From contig CAMAHZ010000014.1 of NCBI GenBank assembly GCA_945834965.1, positions 1 to 14,320 on the forward strand: 14,320 bases of DNA. Direction: 5' to 3'. Every line of letters begins with the position of its first letter. The first letter of the stretch is position 1. Below, piece by piece: positions 6,021-13,734 of the stretch. Origin of the DNA: an uncultured Clostridia bacterium. Lineage in GTDB: Bacteria; Bacillota; Clostridia; Christensenellales; Borkfalkiaceae. A program made the position numbers and the translations under genes. The notes beneath the pieces were generated by a model. The model did not search any database. It had not been told where the DNA came from and was given only the letters and a program-made list of their open reading frames with translations.

Positions 6021-6251
6021 ATGTCAAGAGCAGATAATTTAGTAACGATGTTAGACGCATACGTAGCAGACGGCGGTCACCACTTAAACGTAAACGTTTT
6101 CAACCGCGATACGCTGTTAGACGCACAGGCTCACCCTGAAAAGTATCCGCAGCTGACGATAAGGGTTTCGGGCTATGCGGTAAATTTCAATAAGCTTACC
6201 AAGGAGCAGCAGGACGAAGTAATCTCTCGTACCATTCACGAAAGCTTATAA
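6021..6251 (+). CDS. Separate glycyl-radical domain of pyruvate formate-lyase (GrcA-like)
   Basis: This 76-residue protein corresponds to the C-terminal domain of PFL alone. It contains [33 protein letters not shown] with the radical glycine at Gly51, and [13 protein letters not shown] at the end. Alignment by eye begins at the segment equivalent to RKTNLAGLMDGY of E. coli PFL, only a few residues after the large subunit stops. Together the two chains total 752 residues against 760 for the fused enzyme. E. coli GrcA (YfiD) is a free glycyl domain too, but it is 127 residues with an unrelated N-terminus and serves as a spare for a complete PFL. Here the domain appears obligatory. The gene has its own ribosome binding site and lies 46 bases after the large subunit in a different frame. 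A strong terminator follows, so it closes the operon. Confidence 0.93.
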   Translation: MSRADNLVTMLDAYVADGGHHLNVNVFNRDTLLDAQAHPEKYPQLTIRVSGYAVNFNKLTKEQQDEVISRTIHESL

Positions 6252-6288
6252 TCTACGCAATAAAATTTAAATTTCTTTGTATAAATTC

Positions 6289-6329
6289 ACACGCCGAACG
6301 CGAAAAATGTGTTCGGTGTGTCTTTTTTT
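6289..6329 (+). terminator. Intrinsic terminator of the pfl operon
   Basis: ACACGCCGAACGC (6289-6301) pairs over 13 positions, including two G-U pairs, with GTGTTCGGTGTGT (6309-6321) around a 7-base loop. Seven T follow (6323-6329). It lies 37 bases after the glycyl-radical gene. Confidence 0.93.
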
Positions 6330-6351
6330 ATTAAAAAAGACCTTTTTAGCG

Positions 6352-6380
6352 TTTACTTTTAAATTGCTATATGCTATAAT
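6352..6380 (+). promoter_or_regulatory. Promoter of the LRR-aro gene cluster (extended -10)
   Basis: TTTACT (6352-6357), a 17-base spacer and a perfect TATAAT (6375-6380) preceded by TG at 6372-6373 form a good vegetative promoter. A start near 6387 leaves a leader of about 38 bases. No other clear promoter is seen before aroC, so it may drive everything to 13734. Confidence 0.75.
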
Positions 6381-6424
6381 TACACTTACCAAATTATATA
6401 GTTATTTAAAATCGGGGTAATATT

Positions 6425-8035
6425 ATGGCTGAAATTATCAACGGATTGCGTATCGAAAAAGCGACTGTTTTAAGGTATACGGGCAAGGCGGCGGAAATCG
6501 TTTTGCCTAAGGACGTTTTACGTATCGCGCCTTTCGCGTTTGCAGGCTGTAAAACGTTAAGAAAGGTAGTTATGCCCTACAAGCTTTGCTCTATAGGCAA
6601 GGGGGCGTTTTTCGGCTGTGACAATTTAGAAGAAGCCACTCTTCCCGGCAAGCTCTATCTAAGGGCAAAGGGCGGTAAGGTATTCCCTAAGGATGCAAAT
6701 ATTTTCTTCCGCTTTTACGCGTCTCCCGATATCCCTTCGGAAGATAGCGACTATTCCGACTACTTCGACACGCTCGACGCATATTTAGCTTCCGGCATCA
6801 AGGACGAAGATATGTTCGACGCCATAGGTCGTTTCGGCGGTTACGTAATAATCAACAACGCCCCTGCGCCCAAAGCTAAACAGCTCGGCTACACCCCCGA
6901 ACAGGAAGAAGAACCCGTTAAAAAAGAGCCTAAAAAGGAAGAGTTTAAACCTGAAACTGACCCTGAACAGGAAAGCAAGGACGAGCCTGAAGCAGTCGTC
7001 GAGCAGGAGACGGAACAGCCCGAAAAGGAAGAGCCCGTTCAGGAAGTTGAAGAGCCCGTTCAGGAAGTTGCTGAAGAAATAGAAGAAATCGAAGAAGAAA
7101 TTGAAGAAGAAACCGAACCGCACGAAGATATCACTTTAGACGATAGCGACGAAGAAGAGAGCTTAAGCGACAAAATGGACGCAATCATTCCTGCGGATGA
7201 AAAAGTCGTCTCTTCCGTAACGCATAAAAACCTTATCAACGATAACGACTACCTTATCGAAGGCGACAGAGTAATAAAGTATATCGGTTCGGCAACGGTG
7301 ACCAAAGTGCCTGAATATATCAGGTCGATAGGCGAAAACGCGTTCTCAAACTGTGCGGTAGAAGGGGTTGAACTTCCCGATAAGCTTTTATCAATAGGTA
7401 AAAACGCCTTCGCTTGGTGCGATAAACTTACGCAAATCAACCTTCCCGAAGGGTTAAAGTTTATCGACGACGGTGCGTTTGCTTCCTGCCGTTCGCTTGA
7501 AAATATTGTTCTGCCCGAAACGCTCGTGTTTATCGGCGCAGACGCATTCCGCGCGTGCAGTGCGTTAAAGGTACTTATACTTCCCCAAAGCGTAAAAACC
7601 ATAAGCCGCAGGGCGTTCGACTTCTGCGTATCGATTGAAACGGTAATACTTCCCGATAACGTCACGACGATTGCAGAAGGCGTGTTCTCCCACTGCGAAA
7701 ATCTGCAAAAGGTAGTGCTTCCCCAAGGCATAACTTCTATCGGCGAATGGGCGTTTGCCGACTGTTACGAGCTTAGAGAGATAAACTTCCCCAACGGCTT
7801 GATAGAAATAGGCGACGTAGCCTTTTTAAACTGCCGTTCGCTCGTCGCGTTCGACTTGCCCGTATCGGTAAGGCGCATAGGCAGGCAGGCGTTCGTCGGG
7901 TGCGTATCCTTGCATCTTGTAAATCTGCCTAATCACCTTGAAAGGCAGTTAAAACCCCAAAAGGCTTTCTACAAGCTTCCTTCTCTTCGCCTTGAGTTCT
8001 TTGACGAAGGCGGCTCTGCGCCTGAGAATTTATAA
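6425..8035 (+). CDS. BspA-type leucine-rich repeat protein with acidic central region
   Basis: This 536-residue protein belongs to the LRR_5 (BspA-like) repeat family. Residues about 1-80 hold three or so N-terminal repeats (IAPFAFAGCKTLRKVVMP is typical). Residues about 158-243 are a low-complexity acidic stretch rich in Glu, Pro and Lys. Residues about 310-520 contain nine regular 23-residue repeats of the form IG..AF..C..L..V.LP..L.., each with a conserved Cys. Such repeats form a curved solenoid that usually binds protein. No signal peptide, membrane segment or LPxTG anchor is visible, so the protein is predicted to be cytoplasmic, unlike the surface BspA proteins. The start is the ATG after a weak GGGGT. 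A ComEC-like gene follows 17 bases later. Ligand and function are unknown. Confidence 0.85.
   Translation: MAEIINGLRIEKATVLRYTGKAAEIVLPKDVLRIAPFAFAGCKTLRKVVMPYKLCSIGKGAFFGCDNLEEATLPGKLYLRAKGGKVFPKDANIFFRFYASPDIPSEDSDYSDYFDTLDAYLASGIKDEDMFDAIGRFGGYVIINNAPAPKAKQLGYTPEQEEEPVKKEPKKEEFKPETDPEQESKDEPEAVVEQETEQPEKEEPVQEVEEPVQEVAEEIEEIEEEIEEETEPHEDITLDDSDEEESLSDKMDAIIPADEKVVSSVTHKNLINDNDYLIEGDRVIKYIGSATVTKVPEYIRSIGENAFSNCAVEGVELPDKLLSIGKNAFAWCDKLTQINLPEGLKFIDDGAFASCRSLENIVLPETLVFIGADAFRACSALKVLILPQSVKTISRRAFDFCVSIETVILPDNVTTIAEGVFSHCENLQKVVLPQGITSIGEWAFADCYELREINFPNGLIEIGDVAFLNCRSLVAFDLPVSVRRIGRQAFVGCVSLHLVNLPNHLERQLKPQKAFYKLPSLRLEFFDEGGSAPENL
7028..7069 (+). repeat. Exact 21-bp tandem duplication in the acidic region
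   Basis: Two identical 21-base units (7028-7048 and 7049-7069) encode EEPVQEV twice in frame. The duplication looks recent because synonymous positions are identical. It is probably a slippage product in low-complexity coding sequence. Confidence 0.85.
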
Positions 8036-8052
8036 TTGTCGGGTAGAGAGTT

Positions 8053-9072
8053 TTGAACGGCAAAAGAAAAGGGCGCAAGCTCTCTCGGTCGGCGTTGGTT
8101 GCAATAATAGTTTCTGCAATAGTTGCGCTTGCCGTAATTGCGCTTATCGTAGTAAATGCGTTTATACCCGTAAGATATCTATCTGCGTACGCCGTCAGGG
8201 CGGATAAAAATACGCAGGGTCAGCTCAGGGTAACTTATATCGACGTCGGGTTTGGAGACAGCTCTTTAATAGAACTTCCCGACGGCAAAATTGCGCTTAT
8301 AGACGGCGGAGACGGCGGTTATCCCAACCAACTAAAGCTTTTAAAAACGCTAAACGCCCACGGGGTGGATTATATCGACTACCTTATATGCTCTTCGGTC
8401 AAAAAGGAGCATTGCGGCGGCTTGGCGGAAATTGTAAAGCTCAAGGGGGTAGGTACGGCGTTTATACCCTATTGCCTTAACGAAAGGGTAACCGACGAGT
8501 ACCGCGCCCTCACTTCGGCGCTTAAGGCGCAAAATATTAATTGCAAGATTGCGCAGGTTTCCGAAGGGTTTGCAGGCGAAGAGTATTTCTTTACGTTCCT
8601 GTCGCCGTCAAATTATAAAAACCCGACTTCGGAATATGCGGATATGAATTCCAACCCCGACAAGGAAAATATAGATAACGCTTCGGCGGTGGGGTGGTTA
8701 GAGTGCTTTGGTAAGAAGTTCGCCTTTTGTTCGGATGTGCGCAGCGGCGCGCTTGAAAGGGCAATGGCTGACTACGGCGTGCAGAAGTCGCTCGGCGGCG
8801 TCTACTGCCCCTTTAACGGCAAAGGCGTAGAACTTGAGAATTGCGACGTTATAACCGTCGCCGCTCACGGCGGAGAGAAGAACGCCTGCGCCGCATGGTA
8901 CGGCTTGCTAAAGCCAAAATACGCGGTAGTAAGCGTCGGGCAGAATTACGGCGGTTATCCTTCGGCAATCGCGCTCTCTAATCCGACGGGCGTGGGTGCG
9001 GAAATATATTTAACGAGCGAGAGCGGCAATATCGGGTTTTGCGTAAATGCGCAGGGCTTGAAAATAGCTTAA
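8053..9072 (+). CDS. Membrane-anchored ComEC-like metallo-beta-lactamase-fold protein, metal site degenerate
   Basis: This 339-residue protein has a basic N-terminus (KRKGRK), one hydrophobic segment (about 13-38) and an extracytoplasmic domain resembling the C-terminal metallo-beta-lactamase domain of ComEC. It opens with VTYIDVGFGDSSLIELPDG and ALIDGG (81-86), which match ComEC-type domains well. The metal-binding HxHxDH motif is eroded: the equivalent positions read SSVKKEHCGG (114-123), with only His120 clearly kept. A later CSDV retains Asp and AAHGG retains His, but the terminal YGHPH is YGGYPS. Hydrolase activity is therefore doubtful. The start is TTG, 17 bases after the LRR gene, with a weak GAGAG before it. 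The next gene is aroC. Alternatives are a non-enzymatic binding protein or an enzyme with a changed metal site. Confidence 0.75.
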   Translation: MNGKRKGRKLSRSALVAIIVSAIVALAVIALIVVNAFIPVRYLSAYAVRADKNTQGQLRVTYIDVGFGDSSLIELPDGKIALIDGGDGGYPNQLKLLKTLNAHGVDYIDYLICSSVKKEHCGGLAEIVKLKGVGTAFIPYCLNERVTDEYRALTSALKAQNINCKIAQVSEGFAGEEYFFTFLSPSNYKNPTSEYADMNSNPDKENIDNASAVGWLECFGKKFAFCSDVRSGALERAMADYGVQKSLGGVYCPFNGKGVELENCDVITVAAHGGEKNACAAWYGLLKPKYAVVSVGQNYGGYPSAIALSNPTGVGAEIYLTSESGNIGFCVNAQGLKIA

Positions 9073-9106
9073 GCACGCAAGTAAACATTAAGGAGATATG
9101 CTAAAA

Positions 9107-10234
9107 ATGAAATTGACCACGGCAGGTGAATCTCACGGAAAAATGCTTTTGGGCATAATCGAAGGCTTGCCTTCTAATATGTCCGTAGATATAGAAGAAA
9201 TCGATAAATATCTCGCCCTGCGCCAAAGCGGCTACGGCAGGGGCGGCAGACAGAAGATTGAAACCGACAAGGTGGAAATTCTTTCGGGCGTGCGCAATAA
9301 AATAACGCTTGGCAGTCCCGTCGCGTTCTGCGTAAAGAACGCCGACTACGCCAACTGGCAAGCTACTATGGCACCTGAAGGCGCAGACGTGTCTAAAAGG
9401 GCGTTAACCCGAGTCCGCCCGGGACACGCCGACCTTACGGGTATGATAAAGTACGCTCATACCGACGCAAGGAACGTGCTTGAAAGGGCAAGCGCAAGGG
9501 AGACCTGCGTAAGGGTTGCAGGCGGCACTATTGCAAGGCAGTATCTTCGTGCGCTCGGCGTCGAAGTTTCGGGCTACGTGGAGTGCGTCTGCGGAATAGA
9601 AGATACCGCTTACCACGCCTTTGAAGAGTTGGAAAACGCAAAGTCGCAGCCCCTGTTTATGCTCGACAGCGACAAGCAGGCAAAGGCGATGGAACTTATC
9701 GACACCCTTAAAGTGCAGGGCGATACCGCAGGCGGAATCGTTCAGGTGCGCGTTAAGGGGCTTAAGAGCGGCTTCGGCAGTTGTATGACTTATGCGGAAA
9801 AATTAGACGCAATTTTGTGCGGTGCGCTTATGAGCGTTCAGGCGATTAAGGGCGTAGAAGTCGGTATGGGCTTTAAAGCAGGCAAGCTTCCCGGCAGTAA
9901 GGTTCACGACGAAATAGTATTAGAAAACGGCAAATATAGCCGTACGAGCAACAACGCCGGCGGTATAGAAGGCGGTATGTCCAACGGCGAAGAGATTGTG
10001 CTTCGCGCCGTTATGAAGCCCATTCCCACGCTTATGAAGGGGCTTAAGACGGTTGATACAGCCACGGGTCAAGCCACTACGGCGGCAGGCGAACGCAGCG
10101 ACGTTGCGGCAATCTGCGCTTGCGAAATCATATTAGAAAGCGTAGTCTGCACGGCTCTTGCCGAAGTGGTTGCAAAAAGGCTCGGCGGCGATAATATGGG
10201 GGAGGTAATAGGGCGCTATTCGCTCTTGGATTGA
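9107..10234 (+). CDS. aroC: Chorismate synthase
   Basis: This 375-residue cytoplasmic enzyme uses reduced FMN to convert 5-enolpyruvylshikimate-3-phosphate to chorismate. Family signatures are the N-terminal TAGESHGKMLLGIIEG with His10, RQSGYGRGGRQKIE, RPGHADLTGMIKYAHTDARN, LERASARETCVRVAGG, and IEGGMSNGEEIVLRAVMKP. Length is normal. Two in-frame ATGs, 9098 and 9107, follow AAGGAG (9090-9095). The first is only 2 bases from the ribosome binding site and adds MLK, the second is 11 bases away and gives the usual N-terminus; I prefer the second. It is the first of five contiguous shikimate genes and lies 34 bases after the ComEC-like gene, with no promoter or terminator between. Confidence 0.96.
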   Translation: MKLTTAGESHGKMLLGIIEGLPSNMSVDIEEIDKYLALRQSGYGRGGRQKIETDKVEILSGVRNKITLGSPVAFCVKNADYANWQATMAPEGADVSKRALTRVRPGHADLTGMIKYAHTDARNVLERASARETCVRVAGGTIARQYLRALGVEVSGYVECVCGIEDTAYHAFEELENAKSQPLFMLDSDKQAKAMELIDTLKVQGDTAGGIVQVRVKGLKSGFGSCMTYAEKLDAILCGALMSVQAIKGVEVGMGFKAGKLPGSKVHDEIVLENGKYSRTSNNAGGIEGGMSNGEEIVLRAVMKPIPTLMKGLKTVDTATGQATTAAGERSDVAAICACEIILESVVCTALAEVVAKRLGGDNMGEVIGRYSLLD

Positions 10235-10235
10235 T

Positions 10236-11297
10236 ATGCAGGATATTGTAATCGACACGCCTACTCAAAAAAGCGTTATTCATTGCGGCAAGGGTTCGTT
10301 CGAGCAGTTTGCAAAGGGCTTAGACGGCAAAAAGTTATTCGTCGTAACCGATTCCAACGTATATAGAATTTATAGAGATTTAATCGAAAAGACGTTTAAA
10401 AACTCACCCGTTCACGTTATCAAGGCAGGCGAAGCGAGCAAGACGTATACCACGCTAATCGGCATATTAAAGCATATGCTTGAAAGCGGCGCAACCCGTG
10501 CCTATACGGTCGTTGCGCTCGGCGGCGGCGTGGTCGGCGACATTGCAGGGCTTGCCGCAAGCCTGTTTATGCGCGGCGTAAAGCTTATACAGATTCCCAC
10601 GACCTTGCTCTCTCAGGTGGATAGCTCTGTCGGCGGCAAGACGGCGGTGGACTTAAATAACGTCAAAAACGCAATCGGCGCTTTCTATCAGCCGGGCGAA
10701 GTCATCGTCGACCCTATGTTCCTTGAAACGCTGCCTAAGCGTGAGATTAGGTGCGGCTTGGGCGAGATAATCAAGTACGGAGCTTTGGATAAAGAAATTT
10801 ACACGACGCTGTGCGCAAATTCCGACAGGCTCTTTGATATGGAATTTTTAGAGAGCATAACCGCCCCCTGCATACAGCACAAGGCAAACGTGGTCGCAGG
10901 CGACGAAAAGGACTTGAACGGCTTGAGAAAGACCTTGAATTTAGGTCACACCACGGGGCACGCGTTCGAGCTGTATTATAAACGCAAATCGCACGGCGAA
11001 TTCGTGCTTATAGGCACGTATTACGAGCTTATTATTGCCCAAATGCAGGGCGTATGCGGCGGCGAGTACGCAGATAATTTAAAAATGCTTATCGGCAAAG
11101 TAATCAAAATGCCCGTCTACGACAACGCACAAAAGGCAGCGCTTGCGGCTAAGTTCGATAAAAAGAACGACGAGCAGTCTACGGTATCAATGATTGTCCC
11201 TGCAAAGGAAGGCAGGTGTGCAGAGATTAAAATGCCTTTAGACGAATATGTAAAAACCATCGGCGAAATAGCCGAAGAGATAAAGGAGAAGAAATGA
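10236..11297 (+). CDS. aroB: 3-dehydroquinate synthase
   Basis: This 353-residue NAD+- and divalent-metal-dependent enzyme cyclises DAHP to 3-dehydroquinate. The NAD-binding GGGVVGD (96-102) and the conserved run PTTLLSQVDSSVGGKTAVD (121-139) are intact. The metal ligands are Glu177 in GLGEIIKYG, His238 in LNLGHTTGHAFE and His253 in SHGEFV. The start is an ATG one base after the aroC stop; there is no close Shine-Dalgarno (GGAGG at 10201 is too far), so translation is likely coupled to aroC. The end overlaps aroE by 4 bases. Confidence 0.96.
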   Translation: MQDIVIDTPTQKSVIHCGKGSFEQFAKGLDGKKLFVVTDSNVYRIYRDLIEKTFKNSPVHVIKAGEASKTYTTLIGILKHMLESGATRAYTVVALGGGVVGDIAGLAASLFMRGVKLIQIPTTLLSQVDSSVGGKTAVDLNNVKNAIGAFYQPGEVIVDPMFLETLPKREIRCGLGEIIKYGALDKEIYTTLCANSDRLFDMEFLESITAPCIQHKANVVAGDEKDLNGLRKTLNLGHTTGHAFELYYKRKSHGEFVLIGTYYELIIAQMQGVCGGEYADNLKMLIGKVIKMPVYDNAQKAALAAKFDKKNDEQSTVSMIVPAKEGRCAEIKMPLDEYVKTIGEIAEEIKEKK

Positions 11298-12091
11298 TTA
11301 AGCTTGCGGTAGTGGGCAAGGACGTATCAAAATCGGCAAGTCCACAGATACATCTTTTCATTGCAAAAAATTTAGGCGTGGAAATAACCTACGACAAGGT
11401 TTCCATTCCCGAAGAAGAGTTTGAAAACAGGGTGGAAGGTCTTTTAAAAGAGTACGACGGTATGAATTTCACCATACCCTATAAGCTTACCGTAATACCC
11501 CACCTTAATAAAATCTCGGGCGACGCAGAAGTCTTTGGCGCGGTCAACACGGTTGTAAGCTCGACAAAGACGGGCTACAACACGGACGGCTTGGGCTTTA
11601 TGCAGATGCTTAATGCGGCAGGCGTCTTAGTTAAGGGCAAAAAGGTTTTGCTCTTAGGCGCAGGCGGCGCAGGCAGAAGCGTTGCAAAAAAGCTTTTAGA
11701 CGGCGGTGCGCAGGTTGAAATCTACGACAGGTTTATGCAGAACGCACAAAACGTTGCAAAAGAGTTCGGCGGCATTACCGTACTCGACGACGTCACCCCC
11801 CACAAGGTCGATATAATCGTAAACGCAACGGGCGTGGGTATGCACAAGACCGAAGGTATTTCCCCCGTCGGCGAAGACGTACTATCGCTTTGCGATACGG
11901 CGGTTGACTTAATCTACGTGCCTAAACAAAGCGAATTTTTGCGCATAGCGGCGTCTCTTAACAAAAAGACGGTAAACGGTGCGTCTATGCTCTTTTATCA
12001 GGCGTATTATTCCGACTGTTACTACTTCGGCTTAACGCCCGACCCTGCGGTTGCGGCAAAGCTGTACGAAGAGTACGCAAAAATATATTAA
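11294..12091 (+). CDS. aroE: Shikimate dehydrogenase
   Basis: This 265-residue NADP-dependent enzyme reduces 3-dehydroshikimate to shikimate. The substrate-binding domain has SASPQIH near residue 14-20, NFTIPYK with catalytic Lys64, and GYNTDGLGF with catalytic Asp98. The Rossmann domain carries GAGGAG (122-127), and NATGVGM and NGASMLFYQA follow in the C-terminal part. The start overlaps the aroB stop as ATGA and has AAAGGAG (11282-11288). The usual His-Ser of the first motif is Lys-Ser here (VSKSASP), a minor variation. Confidence 0.95.
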   Translation: MIKLAVVGKDVSKSASPQIHLFIAKNLGVEITYDKVSIPEEEFENRVEGLLKEYDGMNFTIPYKLTVIPHLNKISGDAEVFGAVNTVVSSTKTGYNTDGLGFMQMLNAAGVLVKGKKVLLLGAGGAGRSVAKKLLDGGAQVEIYDRFMQNAQNVAKEFGGITVLDDVTPHKVDIIVNATGVGMHKTEGISPVGEDVLSLCDTAVDLIYVPKQSEFLRIAASLNKKTVNGASMLFYQAYYSDCYYFGLTPDPAVAAKLYEEYAKIY

Positions 12092-12107
12092 GCAAGGAAA
12101 AAGGAAT

Positions 12108-12518
12108 ATGAAATTTTTATTCATTAACGGTGTAAATCTCAATATGACGGGCATTCGCGAAAAGGGCGTTTACGGCACCGAAACCTTAGAAGAGATTAAT
12201 AAGTATATAGCTGAAAAATTATCGGGCGACGAGTGCGAGTTCTATCAAAGCAATATAGAAGGCGAAATCTGTTCAGCAATTCAAAACGCCAAGGCAGACG
12301 CAATTATATTAAACGCAGGCGCGTTCACCCACTACAGCTACGCTATTCGCGACGCAATCGCAAGCATAAAAATCCCCGTGGTGGAAGTGCATATGTCCAA
12401 CGTACACGCAAGGGAAGAGTTCAGGCGCAACTCCGTATTGACCCCCGTCTGCAAGGGTGAAATACTCGGCTTTGGTAAAAACAGCTACGTGTTAGCGGCG
12501 GAGAGTTTTAAACTGTGA
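12108..12518 (+). CDS. aroQ: Type II 3-dehydroquinate dehydratase
   Basis: This 136-residue enzyme catalyses trans-dehydration of 3-dehydroquinate to 3-dehydroshikimate; family members form dodecamers. Catalytic Tyr22 lies in REKGVYG, NAGAFTH is at 69-75, and VEVHMSNVHAREEFR supplies His100, followed by VCKGEILGFGKNSY. The ATG at 12108 gives the normal N-terminus and has AAGGA (12094-12098); the frame is open back to 12051 but that part overlaps aroE. The first motif reads NGVNLN where the family nearly always has NGPNLN. Confidence 0.95.
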   Translation: MKFLFINGVNLNMTGIREKGVYGTETLEEINKYIAEKLSGDECEFYQSNIEGEICSAIQNAKADAIILNAGAFTHYSYAIRDAIASIKIPVVEVHMSNVHAREEFRRNSVLTPVCKGEILGFGKNSYVLAAESFKL

Positions 12519-13012
12519 ACGTAGTACTCTGTGGTATGATGGGTTGCGGCAAGACGGCGGTAGCCGAGGCATATACTCAGCTTTTCGGCGTAAAGTCCGT
12601 CGATACCGACGCGATAATCGTTCAAAGACACGGCGAAATCAACGCCATTTTCGCAAAATACGGCGAAGAGTATTTCCGTGATATAGAGACGGCTGTCTGT
12701 AAGGAAGTGGCAAGCACGCTCAATGGCGGCGTAATAGCGCTCGGCGGCGGTTGCGTTCTGCGCAGTCAAAACGTACAAGCGTTGAAAGAAACGGGTAAAA
12801 TTATCTACCTTCGCACTAAGGCGGAGACGATAATTCAAAGGTTAAAGGGCGATTCTACCCGTCCGCTATTGCAGGGCGGTTTAGAAGAGAGAGTCAATTC
12901 AATTCTTTCAAAGCGTGCGTCGATTTACGAAGGCGCGGCGGATATTATTATCGACACCGACGGCTTAACGCCCGAAGAGATTGCTAAATCAATAAGGGAA
13001 AAAGTTTTATGA
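12515..13012 (+). CDS. aroK: Shikimate kinase
   Basis: This 165-residue P-loop kinase phosphorylates shikimate at the 3-hydroxyl with ATP. It has Walker A GMMGCGKT (7-14), shikimate-binding Asp32 in DTD and Arg55 in YFRDIE, the GGG motif (77-79) in ALGGGCVL, and lid Arg116 in STRPLL. It starts with GTG overlapping the aroQ stop (GTGA), with GGAGAG (12500-12505) before it. It overlaps the next gene by 4 bases. Confidence 0.95.
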   Translation: MNVVLCGMMGCGKTAVAEAYTQLFGVKSVDTDAIIVQRHGEINAIFAKYGEEYFRDIETAVCKEVASTLNGGVIALGGGCVLRSQNVQALKETGKIIYLRTKAETIIQRLKGDSTRPLLQGGLEERVNSILSKRASIYEGAADIIIDTDGLTPEEIAKSIREKVL

Positions 13013-13734
13013 AAACCGTGCTTATAACGGGCGGAACCAAGGGCATAGGCAAGGCGATTGCTCAGGAATTTCTGCAAAGCGGATACGAAGTTATTTTAAA
13101 CTACTGCCACGACGAAGAAGCGGCGCTTACCACTCAGGCGGAGTTTAACAATCAGGGTTATTGCCCCGTGTTAATGCGCGCAGACGTCTCCGACGAAGGT
13201 CAGGTTAAAGAGATGTTCAAGGAAATCTTCCGCATCTACGGCAAGATAGACGTGCTTATAAACAACGCAGGCATCTCAAAAATAAGGGTAATACAGGAAA
13301 CTTCGCTCTACGACTTTAACCAGATTTTCGACGTAAACGTAAAGGGCGTGTTCCTTTGCAGTAAAGAAGTCGTGGATAGTATGATTTGCGCAGGCGGCGG
13401 CACGATTATAAATATATCGTCTATATGGGGCGAAGTCGGTGCAAGCTGCGAAGTCGCCTATTCTGCGTCCAAAGGTGCGGTAATCGCATTTACAAAGGCG
13501 CTCGCTAAAGAGCTTGCCCCGTCCCACGTTACGGTCAACAGCGTTTCGCCGGGCGTAATAGATACCGAGATGAACGCTCACCTTTCCGAAGTGGAAACGG
13601 AAGAGCTTATATCCGAAATACCCATAGGGCGAATGGGAACGGGCGAGGACGTGGCGAAAGCCTGTCTCTTCCTTGCGGAAAATTCCTACGTCACGGGCGA
13701 AGTTATATCCGTCGGCGGCGGCTTTGCAAAATAA
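13009..13734 (+). CDS. FabG-like short-chain dehydrogenase/reductase
   Basis: This 241-residue classical SDR is close in pattern to 3-oxoacyl-ACP reductase FabG. It has TGGTKGIG (7-14), the acidic DVS (59-61), NNAG (85-88), VNVKG with Asn110, NISS with Ser137/138, catalytic Tyr151 and Lys155 in YSASK, SPGVIDTEM, and the C-terminal VTGEVISVGGGFAK. Length and motifs fit FabG, but its ATGA overlap with aroK places it at the end of a shikimate operon with no fatty-acid gene nearby, so the substrate may differ. No strong terminator follows. Confidence 0.85.
   Translation: MKTVLITGGTKGIGKAIAQEFLQSGYEVILNYCHDEEAALTTQAEFNNQGYCPVLMRADVSDEGQVKEMFKEIFRIYGKIDVLINNAGISKIRVIQETSLYDFNQIFDVNVKGVFLCSKEVVDSMICAGGGTIINISSIWGEVGASCEVAYSASKGAVIAFTKALAKELAPSHVTVNSVSPGVIDTEMNAHLSEVETEELISEIPIGRMGTGEDVAKACLFLAENSYVTGEVISVGGGFAK

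Noticed and set aside
6785..7123. Minus-strand ORF very rich in Phe and Leu, like a membrane protein
   Set aside because: It is the reverse complement of the Glu/Lys-rich low-complexity part of the LRR gene (GAA/GAG read backwards give Phe/Leu codons).
7249..7731. Minus-strand 160-codon ORF with repeating Ser/Leu patterns
   Set aside because: Its periodicity only mirrors the 23-residue leucine-rich repeats on the plus strand.
12051..12107. Upstream start extending AroQ by 19 residues
   Set aside because: It lies inside the aroE coding end. The ATG at 12108 has a Shine-Dalgarno and the canonical N-terminus.
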